The notes beneath the pieces were generated by a model. That model was given only the letters and a program-made list of their open reading frames with translations, searched no databases and was not told the DNA's origin. Position numbers and translations under genes: made by a program. Positions 1 to 7,172 of a stretch of 21,225 bases of DNA are shown piece by piece. The stretch lies in the IMG/VR virus record IMGVR_UViG_3300025093_000150, positions 1 through 21,225 of that record, one strand, 5' to 3'. Source of the DNA: a virus. Numbering within the stretch: the first letter of the stretch is position 1; each line of letters opens with the position of its first letter.

Positions 1-207
1 GGGATGATTGATGATCCAGTTAGGCTCTTTGCCGCCAAACACTTCGGCGAACTGCTTAGTTCCTGCTCCCCAGTTGATGACGACTTCGTTACCCCACAGG
101 TTAAATGGCTTAGTACGTACTAAGTTAAGTCGTCTGACACGAGCAGCCGTGCTCAACGCCCGTGCGCTGCGGCTACCCCTTTTGTATGGCAATAGTCTTG
201 GTCGCAT
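1..207 (-). CDS. Probable ATP-grasp ligase, N-terminal part (runs off window)
   Basis: An open frame starts at the ATG at 207 and has no stop before the window edge, so 69 N-terminal residues are visible. The ATG overlaps the stop of the amidotransferase gene (TAATG), which implies translational coupling. The segment PYKRGSRSARAL (residues 7-18), a short basic stretch, then VVINWG (42-47) resembles the N-termini of phage ATP-grasp proteins, in which a conserved INWG-like turn follows a strand and helix. ATP-grasp enzymes join a carboxylate to an amine through an acyl-phosphate. The catalytic core lies outside the window, so the call rests on this N-terminal pattern and on the neighbouring amidoligase and amidotransferase genes. 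Residues 29-33 (LVRTK) are encoded by a perfect copy of the dispersed palindrome, between two otherwise ordinary segments. Confidence 0.55.
   Translation of the reverse strand, partial: MRPRLLPYKRGSRSARALSTAARVRRLNLVRTKPFNLWGNEVVINWGAGTKQFAEVFGGKEPNWIINHP
109..124. repeat. Palindrome copy 1 (perfect, in the ATP-grasp gene)
   Basis: A perfect CTTAGTACGTACTAAG, read on the - strand as LVRTK (residues 29-33 of the ATP-grasp-type protein). Confidence 0.95.
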
Positions 208-1670
208 TATCTTCCACTCCCATATTCTAAGTCCCAGTCAGCAACACATTGCCCGCATACTGGGTCTCTACCGTTGTTCACCCACTCGACGTCGTTAAGG
301 TCGTCCGTGTGGATGGGCTTAGTGCACATCGTACAGCCGCCGGATACTAGAGTCTCCGCCTGCTCTACCGTTACAAGAGTCCCATATGGCCCGAGAACCA
401 TATCAGATATCTGCTCGTCCATGTCAGGCTCGAATGGAATATCATCCTCAAACGCATCAGTAATAGCGTCAGCTACTCCGACTGCTTGGCCGTCCCATTT
501 GTACTTACGTACTCGGCATATAGCTACAGCCTCATTGGTGTCGTGCCTCTTGACGGCGATGGGTCGTACTGTCCACGGGACGTTCTCATACTCAGCGTAC
601 AGGTCACGGGGTGTATTATAGACCGCCGCAGACATGCCTGAGCGAACGAAGAAACCCGAGACTACCCCGTTCCCGTCCTTTGTCTCCGACCAGCTCACCG
701 GAGTGAATCTCTCGTCGTCGTCCGGACTCAGCTCGAATTCCAGCAGCATCGCCTGACTTGGCAGAGGCACGGGCCGCAGCCTGCCACCTAGCATTACGCG
801 GAACTCCCGCTGGCTGCCATCTTCCGTCAGGGGCTTTGGGTCAGGGCTTTCTCCCCGACTATAAGGCTTACTTGTTACGTAGTAGTCACTACTGCCTGAG
901 TAGTTTCCCCACGCACGTTCGTAGTATGATTCGACCATCAGCTCCAGCTCCGTAATCTCTGGATTCATAAGGTCGTTAGGCATGAACTTCATGTATGTAC
1001 CTGCTGTGGGGTACACAATGTCCTCGGTCTGTAAGTTATTGCGTTCGCATAACCAGTTGACCATCCCAGCCTCACTACCGAACACTATAGTCTGCTGGCT
1101 CTTGACCTTAGCAAAGTGCAGAGGCCGCTTGGTGTTACGCACGATGTTGAGACTATCGTCCCGTGCGTCGTGCCACACTAGAGCAAACGCCCCATCCAAC
1201 TGCGCGATTACCTCGGCTACGCCGTGCTCTGCCAAGTTGTGGCAGATGGCGTGGCTGTCTACTGTCACGTCCTGCAGCTTGTACATGGGAGTAGGTAGGG
1301 TGCGCGTAGTATCAAGCGTGCCGTTATGCACCAGCGTAATCGGGCCAACTTGGAAGGGATGCGCGTTGTCCACGTCAACAGCACCCATAGTAGCAAAGCG
1401 GTTATGGCCTACCATGTACTTATACTTTTCAATATCCCGCACTACCTTCTGGTAGTCCGCGCTCTCAACGAACTTCGGACCTGCGTCCAAAGACTTGAGC
1501 CAGCCTGCCGTCCTGTCGCTACTGTCAGCATATTCGTGGGGCACATAGAAGATGCCCGTACTGTCCTCGCCTCGTAACATATCGACAGTTAGCGCCTGTG
1601 TCATGTACTTAGCACGAGCTACACGGTGTAGTGTACGCTCGTTGCTTATAACACCTACAATTCCACACAT
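207..1670 (-). CDS. Class II glutamine amidotransferase (Ntn-hydrolase) with C-terminal zinc ribbon
   Basis: The 487-residue protein begins MCGIVG, so removal of Met1 would expose the N-terminal Cys nucleophile typical of class II amidotransferases, which release ammonia from glutamine. Supporting motifs are RGEDSTG (33-39), GHNRFAT (88-94, with the glutamine-binding Arg91), HPF (104-106) and HNGTLD (115-120). The N-terminal half (about 1-220) is the glutaminase domain. The C-terminal half matches no synthase domain I recognise, and ends in a probable zinc ribbon with CxxC pairs at 446/449 and 472/475. GAGGAG lies 8 nt before the ATG, which overlaps the preceding stop (TAATG). With amidoligases and an ATP-grasp start on either side, it probably supplies ammonia to, or works with, peptide or amide ligases. 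The acceptor is unknown. Confidence 0.88.
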   Translation of the reverse strand: MCGIVGVISNERTLHRVARAKYMTQALTVDMLRGEDSTGIFYVPHEYADSSDRTAGWLKSLDAGPKFVESADYQKVVRDIEKYKYMVGHNRFATMGAVDVDNAHPFQVGPITLVHNGTLDTTRTLPTPMYKLQDVTVDSHAICHNLAEHGVAEVIAQLDGAFALVWHDARDDSLNIVRNTKRPLHFAKVKSQQTIVFGSEAGMVNWLCERNNLQTEDIVYPTAGTYMKFMPNDLMNPEITELELMVESYYERAWGNYSGSSDYYVTSKPYSRGESPDPKPLTEDGSQREFRVMLGGRLRPVPLPSQAMLLEFELSPDDDERFTPVSWSETKDGNGVVSGFFVRSGMSAAVYNTPRDLYAEYENVPWTVRPIAVKRHDTNEAVAICRVRKYKWDGQAVGVADAITDAFEDDIPFEPDMDEQISDMVLGPYGTLVTVEQAETLVSGGCTMCTKPIHTDDLNDVEWVNNGRDPVCGQCVADWDLEYGSGR

Positions 1671-2662
1671 TATTCATACTCCTCGTCTTCATAATAGTCA
1701 TCCATTTCTACTTCGTACTGCAGCTCGAACGGATCAGGTTCATTATATAATCCCCTGCTCTCCTCACTAGTCGAGTTTGCATAGTACGTACTAAGCGGCT
1801 CCCCGCCCACATCCAAAGATGTAAGCTGCCAGTCAGCCGAAACTACTTGAGTGGTGTGGGCCGCAAGCCTCTCGACAACAGCCCATGAGTCACAGTTGTC
1901 CAGCAACATATCCACAGGTACGGCTGAGAAAGTAGCCAGCCTGTCATACTCCTCTCCAAACACAGCCCGACAAAACTCCTCGCCTGTCGTACGCGTAGTC
2001 AGCTCAATGACCTCATTGACTGTTCGTTGTGCACCAAACTGCACTAACTTACGGATAATAGTTATCCAGTAATCAAGATCAGCCCGTTGCGTATAGGTGG
2101 GCGCCTGCCTAAACTCAATAGTGCCGAAGCGATTGAGAGGCTCAAGGTATAAGGCGCTATACTTGCACGTCTCGTAAGTCCACCTAGGAGTGCCCTCGGT
2201 GATAGCCTGCCTTATATTAGGTATATCTGTATCGGCACGGTAGAAAGGAACGCAATAGATATTTTCCTCTCTGTTCGCACCTACATACTGCATGAGCAGA
2301 GGCTCCACTACCGCATAGGTAGCGATGATGCCGCCGACATACTCCATAGTCAGGTCACGAACATCGACGTGAACATGGATACCTGTGCGTTCATTGGCAT
2401 CGTAATCATGGCGTCTAAACGCTTCATAGAAATAAGCTAACGCCACTCCAAGCCGCTCGTCGGGCAGTGGTATAGATACGAACTCGCACCCATAATTACG
2501 CAATGACCCGTCGCCTGTATAACTCCATAGATAGTTAGGTACGCTGTCAACCCACTCACGATTTTGGCACTGTTCTACTTCAATCTCAATGCCGAGCAGT
2601 CGCTCACCTGTTCCATCATATATAGGATAGGATGAGTCAACGAAATGCCCTATAGGATTCAT
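1670..2662 (-). CDS. Amidoligase (Amidoligase_2 / COOH-NH2 ligase, glutamine-synthetase-like fold)
   Basis: The 330-residue protein carries the motif series of the Amidoligase_2 family: GIEIEVE (24-30), DGSL followed by CEFVS (51-63), HVHVD (96-100), KYSALYL (167-173) and TIEFRQAP (181-188). The acidic, His and Arg residues in these blocks are those expected to bind Mg-ATP and the acyl-phosphate in this glutamine-synthetase-like fold. The family is predicted to form amide or isopeptide bonds between carboxyl and amino groups. The C-terminal 25 or so residues are strongly acidic and tyrosine-rich. GGAGG lies 9 nt before the ATG, and the ATG overlaps the upstream stop (ATGA). A mismatched palindrome copy encodes LSTYY near residue 290. 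The substrate is not evident. Confidence 0.85.
   Translation of the reverse strand: MNPIGHFVDSSYPIYDGTGERLLGIEIEVEQCQNREWVDSVPNYLWSYTGDGSLRNYGCEFVSIPLPDERLGVALAYFYEAFRRHDYDANERTGIHVHVDVRDLTMEYVGGIIATYAVVEPLLMQYVGANREENIYCVPFYRADTDIPNIRQAITEGTPRWTYETCKYSALYLEPLNRFGTIEFRQAPTYTQRADLDYWITIIRKLVQFGAQRTVNEVIELTTRTTGEEFCRAVFGEEYDRLATFSAVPVDMLLDNCDSWAVVERLAAHTTQVVSADWQLTSLDVGGEPLSTYYANSTSEESRGLYNEPDPFELQYEVEMDDYYEDEEYE
1780..1795. repeat. Palindrome copy 2 (15/16, in the amidoligase gene)
   Basis: The single change (1781, T to A) turns an in-frame TAA on the - strand into TAT, so the gene reads LSTYY through the site. Confidence 0.9.
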
Positions 2663-3285
2663 AATGGAATACCTCCAAGCATTTTACGAATACGAGCGAG
2701 TGTCTTGTCGCTCGTCCCAATGCCGACCAATCTGTCGGACTCAATTCGAGCGGCTAATTCTCCTCGGTAATACACTAGCAGGACGCGCTCATCCCCTACC
2801 AGTATGATGTGCGGGTTAATTGCACGACTAAAGGCAAGTCCCGACTGTATCTGGCGTGCCGCCTCGCGAAACGTCATATAAGTAGGATTAAATGCCTCGC
2901 GCACAACATCAATACAGTCAGACGTTAGCCTATTGATAAAGTCAGCGTCAATGCGTAGGGCATCCCACTTGCGAGGCACACGTAATGTGAGACAACGATG
3001 GTTAAACGTGCGCCGCCATTGCCTGCGCTGCCTGCGTTCAAGATACACGGCGAAACGGCTGCCAATGTTCAGCGACCCGCACTCCGGCCAGTACCCAATG
3101 CAGTCCTCGTAAGGCACGGCCTCCACAAGTCCGGTCTCTAGTAGCTGGCTTGCCGTAGCACCTTCCTCGTTGATACCGATGAATCGTGCGACTTCTTCGC
3201 CTTGCTTAGTACGTACTAAGTAATACCCACCGTCCAGCCATTGACGAACGTCGTCACTATCCATGTCATATGTCAGTCTTGGCAT
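2659..3285 (-). CDS. Hypothetical protein (208 aa) in the ligase cassette
   Basis: I do not recognise a family. The protein is 208 residues with no clear signal peptide or membrane segment. It has an Arg-rich stretch around residues 84-105 (several RR pairs) and a basic C-terminus, which would suit nucleic-acid or acidic-peptide contact, though this is only inference. The start is well supported: AAGGAGG lies 6 nt before the ATG. Its stop overlaps the amidoligase start (ATGA) and its start overlaps the preceding gene by about 20 nt, so it is translated as part of the cassette. Residues 23-27 (LVRTK) are encoded by a perfect palindrome copy. Confidence 0.75.
   Translation of the reverse strand: MPRLTYDMDSDDVRQWLDGGYYLVRTKQGEEVARFIGINEEGATASQLLETGLVEAVPYEDCIGYWPECGSLNIGSRFAVYLERRQRRQWRRTFNHRCLTLRVPRKWDALRIDADFINRLTSDCIDVVREAFNPTYMTFREAARQIQSGLAFSRAINPHIILVGDERVLLVYYRGELAARIESDRLVGIGTSDKTLARIRKMLGGIPL
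3205..3220. repeat. Palindrome copy 3 (perfect, in the 208-aa gene)
   Basis: Perfect copy in the only stop-free frame, encoding LVRTK at residues 23-27. Confidence 0.95.
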
Positions 3286-3742
3286 TGTCTACCTCCTTCA
3301 GAGCCTTTAGGGCAACCGGCTTACTAGGCTTATCGTAGACCATGAACCCTGACTGATTGTACCAGTGGCCGAGCCACTCATCTACTTCGTCAGCAGTACG
3401 CTGGGCTGCATTGTCCTGTGCCTCACGCAGAGCCTCGCCTAAAGACTTCGGCGCGCCTGACCACGTGCCTGCTTCTTCAGTGTAACGGCGTGGTACAGCA
3501 CGTGCAAACACATTATGCAACTCACCTGTCTTGCTGCAAAGACGCTTAACTTCCCAGCATTTAATGACGGCTTTCCATTGTTCCGCCATGTCCTCCATCT
3601 TTTGGTAGGCTTTAACTGGATTGTCAGCAAACAAACTTTGATGTACGTTCGTTACAATACCAGTCTCGTGCACCATCTCCGCCTTATAGACGAACTCAAA
3701 CTGGATTGTAGTCTCGCCGTTGCTACTCACTATTGCTGCCAC
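3266..3742 (-). CDS. Hypothetical protein (158 aa), GTG start
   Basis: The frame is open further upstream to an ATG at 3862, but that extension lies over the end of the GGCT-like gene and its residues look like out-of-frame translation. A GTG at 3742 has GGAG 7 nt upstream and gives 158 residues starting with AAIVSSNGETTIQFEF after the initiator. A second GTG at 3730 is possible but lacks a spaced ribosome site. The product has a beta-like N-terminus and a charged helical middle (about residues 30-60), with no motif I recognise. It overlaps the genes on both sides by about 20 nt, consistent with coupled translation in the ligase cassette. Confidence 0.65.
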   Translation of the reverse strand: MAAIVSSNGETTIQFEFVYKAEMVHETGIVTNVHQSLFADNPVKAYQKMEDMAEQWKAVIKCWEVKRLCSKTGELHNVFARAVPRRYTEEAGTWSGAPKSLGEALREAQDNAAQRTADEVDEWLGHWYNQSGFMVYDKPSKPVALKALKEVDNAKTDI

Positions 3743-4154
3743 GAGTTTGCTCCATCTTCTCAACCCATGCCTGCTCAACAGCAGACGGCCTCCAAACACC
3801 TGACTGAACCACCCCCAATTGCTTGTCACGGTACGAGGCGGGAAGGAAGTACATCCATGCACCTTTCCACGGAGTGTCTACTTTCCTACGTGTGTAGTAG
3901 TCGGGGTGACCCTCAATGCAGTCGAGTGTATAGAGGGTGTCCTCGTCTACGGAATACACCTCGCCGTAGATGCGGCTAGTCTCGTCAGTGCCACTATCAA
4001 CTACCGCCGGATACCAGCCGAGGTCAAGCATCGTGTACCGTCCATCAAGGTAACACGCGCCCAACAACTCGCTATTCTCCAGCGCGCTATGGTTCGGGTG
4101 ACCGGCCTTCAACGTGCCGTATACGAACACCCGTGCATTATTGCTCTTTGCCAT
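3723..4154 (-). CDS. Gamma-glutamylcyclotransferase-like (AIG2/GGCT) protein
   Basis: The 143-residue length is normal for a single GGCT domain. Near the N-terminus, VFVYGTLKAGHPNH (9-22) contains the YGTL glycine loop that binds the gamma-glutamyl group. The segment LDCIEGHPDYYTRRKV (77-92) contains the expected catalytic glutamate (Glu81) and the following Tyr/Arg pattern. Family members cyclise gamma-glutamyl amines to 5-oxoproline and free the amine, or act on related isopeptide-like bonds. Beside two amidoligases, the likely role is to reverse or edit a gamma-glutamyl linkage, but that is inference from context. AGGAG lies 9 nt before the ATG. The gene follows the COOH-NH2 ligase after 12 nt. 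Confidence 0.85.
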   Translation of the reverse strand: MAKSNNARVFVYGTLKAGHPNHSALENSELLGACYLDGRYTMLDLGWYPAVVDSGTDETSRIYGEVYSVDEDTLYTLDCIEGHPDYYTRRKVDTPWKGAWMYFLPASYRDKQLGVVQSGVWRPSAVEQAWVEKMEQTRGSNSE

Positions 4155-4166
4155 AAGGTATATCTC

Positions 4167-5003
4167 CTATCCTACTGGGCAGCCTAAGTCCTGTTGCACG
4201 AACGTCAGCAGGCTGCTTGCCAAACGCTCGTCTTCCGTATTGATAGCGCGCTCAACGTCACGCCACGGAATTTCGTTGTACCATTGTGTCAGTGTGGCCG
4301 CATCGTACTCACTCAACAGGTGTCCTACCCTCATAGCACGATAGCCAACCTGCTCAGTTAAGCCTCTGTCAAATATCCAGAAGTTTGAAAGCACACGGTA
4401 TTCAATACCATAGGGCTTCTCCCTGTACCTGCCCGCAGTCCCGTAATATTGCCGCCGCTCACCCTGCTTGTCGAGTGCCACAGAAGGCAGCCCGAGGCAT
4501 AGGTCAGCAAACGCCGCGACAGCGAACGGAGGAACATCAGTATCATCGTACCCTATGTGGACGTGCCCGCCTGCAAAGCGCCACTGACCTATCACAGTCT
4601 CCAACTGAATAGGCTTGACCGACTCAGCAAACGCTCCCTGTTTGTGCGCGTTCAGATCAGGTGAGCAGCCAAACTGTCTTGCCTGTCTCGACTGCAGCAT
4701 ATCGTGTGTGAACACACGGCTGCATCCGAAGTCCAGCTCAGCCTCGGGAAACTTAGTACGTACTAAGTCCATGACGCTGTCCATAGCGTAGCCAATCGAC
4801 CGCGCAAACCTCCCATAGTTGGTCGTTGCGGGGATGTTAAACTCCGCCATCACATTGTCTTCCTGACAAGCGTAGTCCGTCCCGATATCCAACTCAAGGG
4901 GACGGGCCTTTGTGCCCCCGAGCAGTCCGATTATAGGGACAACTTGCCCCGTCCTGCTGTCCCGAATAAAGAATTCGGGGTCAGCCCCAATGGTAGTCGC
5001 CAT
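4167..5003 (-). CDS. phiEco32-like COOH-NH2 ligase, type 2
   Basis: From the ATG at 5003 the protein is 278 residues. It shows the characteristic blocks GADPE (6-10), QEDNVMAEFN (47-56), AGGHVHIG (144-151) and YREKPYGIEYRVLSNFW (193-209). These are the metal/ATP-binding glutamates, the central His motif and the Arg/Glu motif of this phage amidoligase group, which has the glutamine-synthetase fold. The frame extends upstream to an ATG at 5078, but AGGAGG lies 5 nt from the 5003 ATG and homology begins right there, so I chose 5003. Residues 80-84 (LVRTK) come from a perfect palindrome copy. The enzyme is expected to make an amide bond on an unknown peptide or amino acid. Confidence 0.88.
   Translation of the reverse strand: MATTIGADPEFFIRDSRTGQVVPIIGLLGGTKARPLELDIGTDYACQEDNVMAEFNIPATTNYGRFARSIGYAMDSVMDLVRTKFPEAELDFGCSRVFTHDMLQSRQARQFGCSPDLNAHKQGAFAESVKPIQLETVIGQWRFAGGHVHIGYDDTDVPPFAVAAFADLCLGLPSVALDKQGERRQYYGTAGRYREKPYGIEYRVLSNFWIFDRGLTEQVGYRAMRVGHLLSEYDAATLTQWYNEIPWRDVERAINTEDERLASSLLTFVQQDLGCPVG
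4752..4767. repeat. Palindrome copy 4 (perfect, in the COOH-NH2 ligase gene)
   Basis: Perfect copy in the only stop-free frame, encoding LVRTK at residues 80-84. Confidence 0.95.
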
Positions 5004-5016
5004 GATAACCTCCTCG

Positions 5017-5913
5017 CTATCCGTTAGACCACGTTGAAGTCCGAGCACGAAGCACGTACTCAGGGTTTTTGTAGGCATTAACTACTGCCTCGTTCCAGCG
5101 ATACTTAGGAACGTCCTGCTCGTGCCCACAATGTGCGCACTCGCCGTCGTCGTCGAGTGTATAATCGCACATATCACACACATTGTGCCTGTCCCAATCT
5201 AGTACGCCCATCATGCCCACGCAATCATTTCCGCTATTGTAATTGCGAAAGTCCTCGGTGACATAGGTTTGAGGATCGTACATATGTACACAGTGCCTGC
5301 TTACGTTATGGATACCGCCATGAGCCAGTCTGTCGTCCTCAAAGTCCGTGTGATGAATCCCGTCAGCCACAGGTGTGCGCGGAATCACGTAATCTGACCC
5401 CGCCATATTCATAGCAATATTGAACACCCTGTGCATCCTGCCATCAGTCACGTCCGAGGCCATGAGGCAGCGTTTATCATGGCTGTACATTGTGCCAAGC
5501 ATGGACAGAGCCAAGCAGTGCATCATGTAGTTACGAGCCTCATCGCCAGACACGCGGGCCTGCCCCGTGATGGCGTTGATGCTGGGAATAATCTCAGCCC
5601 CATGCGCATCGAACCAGTCCCATGAGCAGTCAACATCTGGATACGCCGTGCTGATAGCGAAGTTACCGAACCCTGCACGTCTATGCGTGTACACCTGCGG
5701 GCTAGAGAAATACATTCCCCCACAGAAGTCGCGACTCCACTGACCGATGATACAAGCCTCGATAGTGGAGAAGTTGCCGTCCCCGCTGCTGTCGAACTTG
5801 AACACGCCCCAATGCCGCACTACATCGTACCACCATTGGCTCCTGCTGCTGCTAGTAATGTCGCAGTCTGGAGTGTAGGTGTACGCAAGTAACGGAACTA
5901 TTTTATCTAACAT
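5017..5913 (-). CDS. Hypothetical protein (298 aa) with C-terminal zinc ribbon
   Basis: I do not recognise the main domain. The 298-residue protein is rich in Trp, Tyr, His and Asp, and has a block SGDGNFSTIEA near residues 43-53 that faintly recalls the D-G-S/N...E pattern of amidoligases; this is too weak to assign. A probable zinc-binding site, CDMC...CAHC, lies near residues 246-264. The start at 5913 has GAGGA 6 nt upstream. An in-frame ATG at 5985 was rejected because the extension reads through the palindrome and a leader hairpin. The gene ends 13 nt before the COOH-NH2 ligase start, so it probably acts with the cassette. Confidence 0.75.
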   Translation of the reverse strand: MLDKIVPLLAYTYTPDCDITSSSRSQWWYDVVRHWGVFKFDSSGDGNFSTIEACIIGQWSRDFCGGMYFSSPQVYTHRRAGFGNFAISTAYPDVDCSWDWFDAHGAEIIPSINAITGQARVSGDEARNYMMHCLALSMLGTMYSHDKRCLMASDVTDGRMHRVFNIAMNMAGSDYVIPRTPVADGIHHTDFEDDRLAHGGIHNVSRHCVHMYDPQTYVTEDFRNYNSGNDCVGMMGVLDWDRHNVCDMCDYTLDDDGECAHCGHEQDVPKYRWNEAVVNAYKNPEYVLRARTSTWSNG

Positions 5914-5928
5914 AGCAATTCCTCGCTG

Positions 5929-5944
5929 GTTAGTACGTACTAAG
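5929..5944. repeat. Palindrome copy 5 (15/16, leader)
   Basis: The consensus is CTTAGTACGTACTAAG; only the outer base at 5929 differs, leaving a perfect 14-bp palindrome. It lies 15 nt before the start codon of the 298-aa gene, just upstream of its ribosome-binding site. Confidence 0.9.
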
Positions 5945-5962
5945 TAGTCGCAATAAGTTGAA

Positions 5963-5998
5963 CACAGGCCAGTCCCGACTACCAATGACTAGCCTGTG
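5963..5998 (-). other. Stem-loop between the 60-aa and 298-aa genes
   Basis: CACAGGC (5963-5969) pairs with GCCTGTG (5992-5998), and AGTC (5971-5974) pairs with GACT (5987-5990). The pair between the two helices is C/A as + strand RNA but U/G as - strand RNA, so the 12-pair stem is fully paired only in the leftward transcript. No U-run follows, so it is more likely an mRNA-processing, stabilising or translation-control element than a terminator. Confidence 0.5.
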
Positions 5999-6004
5999 CA
6001 GATA

Positions 6005-6187
6005 CTACTTGAATATGTCGTCTCCGTCAAGCCCCTCCGCCCACTCATCCAACAGGTCACGGATAAGCGGCTTGTGCTGCGGGCGTTTTCCTTTACGCTT
6101 ATCGTCATGTACCAACGTGTGACGCACCTTGTCACCCGTACCCTTACGCACTTTAGTGCGCCCTGTAATGTGCTCACGAACGCTCAT
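6005..6187 (-). CDS. Small basic hypothetical protein (60 aa)
   Basis: From the ATG at 6187 the product is 60 residues: a lysine/arginine-rich N-terminal two thirds, then an acidic C-terminal helix (LIRDLLDEWAEGLDGDD). GGAG lies 7 nt before this ATG; a second ATG at 6190 is only 4 nt from it. The frame is open upstream to 6424, but that extension lies over the 161-aa gene and looks like shadow coding. It overlaps the 161-aa gene by 14 nt. The charge pattern would suit nucleic-acid binding, but no family is recognised. Confidence 0.65.
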   Translation of the reverse strand: MSVREHITGRTKVRKGTGDKVRHTLVHDDKRKGKRPQHKPLIRDLLDEWAEGLDGDDIFK

Positions 6188-6659
6188 CATCTGTCTCCAT
6201 AAACGATGGGACAGGGCGGCTCTTATACGTAGCCATGTCAGTCTTATGCTCACGATAGTACGCCCTGTATGCTTCAATGCTGCACTCTCTCCGACACTCA
6301 TCGGGCATAGCTTGCGGAGGCTGAGTGAAGTCCCCCCCACTACTAGACGGCGGGGAGCGCAGCAAATCCCGCAGCTTTTCGTCTGTTTTGTGAGTACGCT
6401 CGTACCTGTACGTGTACTCGTCACACAAGGCTATAAACAGACAGTATAACCAAGTGTAATTGTTCTCGCTCTCGCGCACCCATTTAGCACACGGATGATT
6501 CCTGTGCGTGGGCTTGTACATAGGCGCTGCCCATGTGCCTGCCTCATCGTGCGCGGTGCTCATCAGTTGTGCGTATTCAAGAATCATCTTGACTACGTGC
6601 TTATCACAATGCAGCTTGGCACACGTAACAGGGTCATTGTCTAAGTAAAATATATTCAC
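6174..6659 (-). CDS. Conserved phage protein of unknown function (161 aa), GTG start
   Basis: Starting at GTG 6659, the sequence begins VNIFYLDNDP, followed by CAKLHCDKHVVKMILEYAQL and later YKPTHRNHP, WVRESENNYTWL and PPQAMPDE. I recognise this pattern from a protein family common in tailed phages that has no established function. Conserved Cys, His, Lys and Asp early in the protein suggest a metal site or enzyme, but no reaction is assigned. The GTG overlaps the preceding stop (GTGA), so translation is probably coupled. An ATG at 6722 in the same frame was rejected because it lies within the upstream gene and precedes the conserved start. Confidence 0.8.
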   Translation of the reverse strand: MNIFYLDNDPVTCAKLHCDKHVVKMILEYAQLMSTAHDEAGTWAAPMYKPTHRNHPCAKWVRESENNYTWLYCLFIALCDEYTYRYERTHKTDEKLRDLLRSPPSSSGGDFTQPPQAMPDECRRECSIEAYRAYYREHKTDMATYKSRPVPSFMETDDERS

Positions 6660-6883
6660 AGTGCCCACTTTTCTCCGTTCCATTGATACATACCACCGTA
6701 GCCATGCACTCTTTCGCACCAACCACGTTCCACGTAGTCCTCAGGTGCAGGACACACCTGACACATGATAGACACGCACTCGCACCAGCCTGCCTGTACC
6801 TCGGGCACGACCGGCGTAGCAGGTGGCGGGCTTAGTACGTACCAAGCTGCTGCCCCCACCACTAACAGACTAACTTTCCGCAT
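6656..6883 (-). CDS. Small Cys-rich protein with N-terminal hydrophobic segment (75 aa)
   Basis: The 75-residue product begins MRK, followed by a hydrophobic run at about residues 5-18, then a proline-rich stretch (PPPATPVVP) and a region with five cysteines. This looks like a signal peptide or membrane anchor with a small periplasmic domain; no lipobox was seen. AAGGA lies 8 nt before the ATG, which supports the start. The gene overlaps the 100-aa gene upstream by 14 nt, and its stop overlaps the GTG of the next gene. The membrane segment is partly encoded by a palindrome copy (WYVLS). A role in lysis, exclusion or envelope interaction is possible, but nothing distinguishes them. Confidence 0.65.
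   Translation of the reverse strand: MRKVSLLVVGAAAWYVLSPPPATPVVPEVQAGWCECVSIMCQVCPAPEDYVERGWCERVHGYGGMYQWNGEKWAL
6831..6846. repeat. Palindrome copy 6 (15/16, in the 75-aa gene)
   Basis: The single change from consensus (6843) turns what would be an in-frame TAG on the - strand into TGG, so the gene reads WYVLS through the site. Confidence 0.9.
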
Positions 6884-7172
6884 TACGCAAGTCCTTTATA
6901 GCCTGTGTCACTTCACGGAACACGCGACTTATCGCCCCCCGCCGATGATGCTCATACCGCAACAATACCCGCATATCTTCCAGCTCATTGGCTGTTAGAT
7001 ATATTGGCACGTTGGGATAGTCTCCTGCCGCTACCTGTTTACGTGCCCGATGCGGAAGTGCCTGCGTATAGCCTGTGCTTTTACGCCAGCACAAATCTCC
7101 TGCTTTAGCCCCACAATGGGGGCAGTCTACGTCACGCCACCACGTAACTGTTTCATCTCGTTCTTTAGCCAT
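6870..7172 (-). CDS. Small zinc-finger phage protein (100 aa)
   Basis: From the ATG at 7172 the product is 100 residues. An N-terminal CPHCGAKAGDLC...H segment (about residues 17-42) matches the short C-C-C-H zinc finger often seen in small phage proteins. A helical C-terminal half follows (about 60-97), rich in Arg and Glu. No strong ribosome-binding site was found, but the start lies 4 nt after the stop of the upstream gene. The frame stays open to 7358, but those extra residues lie over the upstream gene. DNA or RNA binding is plausible from the zinc finger; the target is unknown. Confidence 0.7.
   Translation of the reverse strand: MAKERDETVTWWRDVDCPHCGAKAGDLCWRKSTGYTQALPHRARKQVAAGDYPNVPIYLTANELEDMRVLLRYEHHRRGAISRVFREVTQAIKDLRNAES

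Noticed and set aside
5914-5985. N-terminal extension of the 298-aa protein to the ATG at 5985
   Set aside because: The extension reads through the palindrome and part of the leader stem-loop, while the ATG at 5913 has a well-placed GAGGA.
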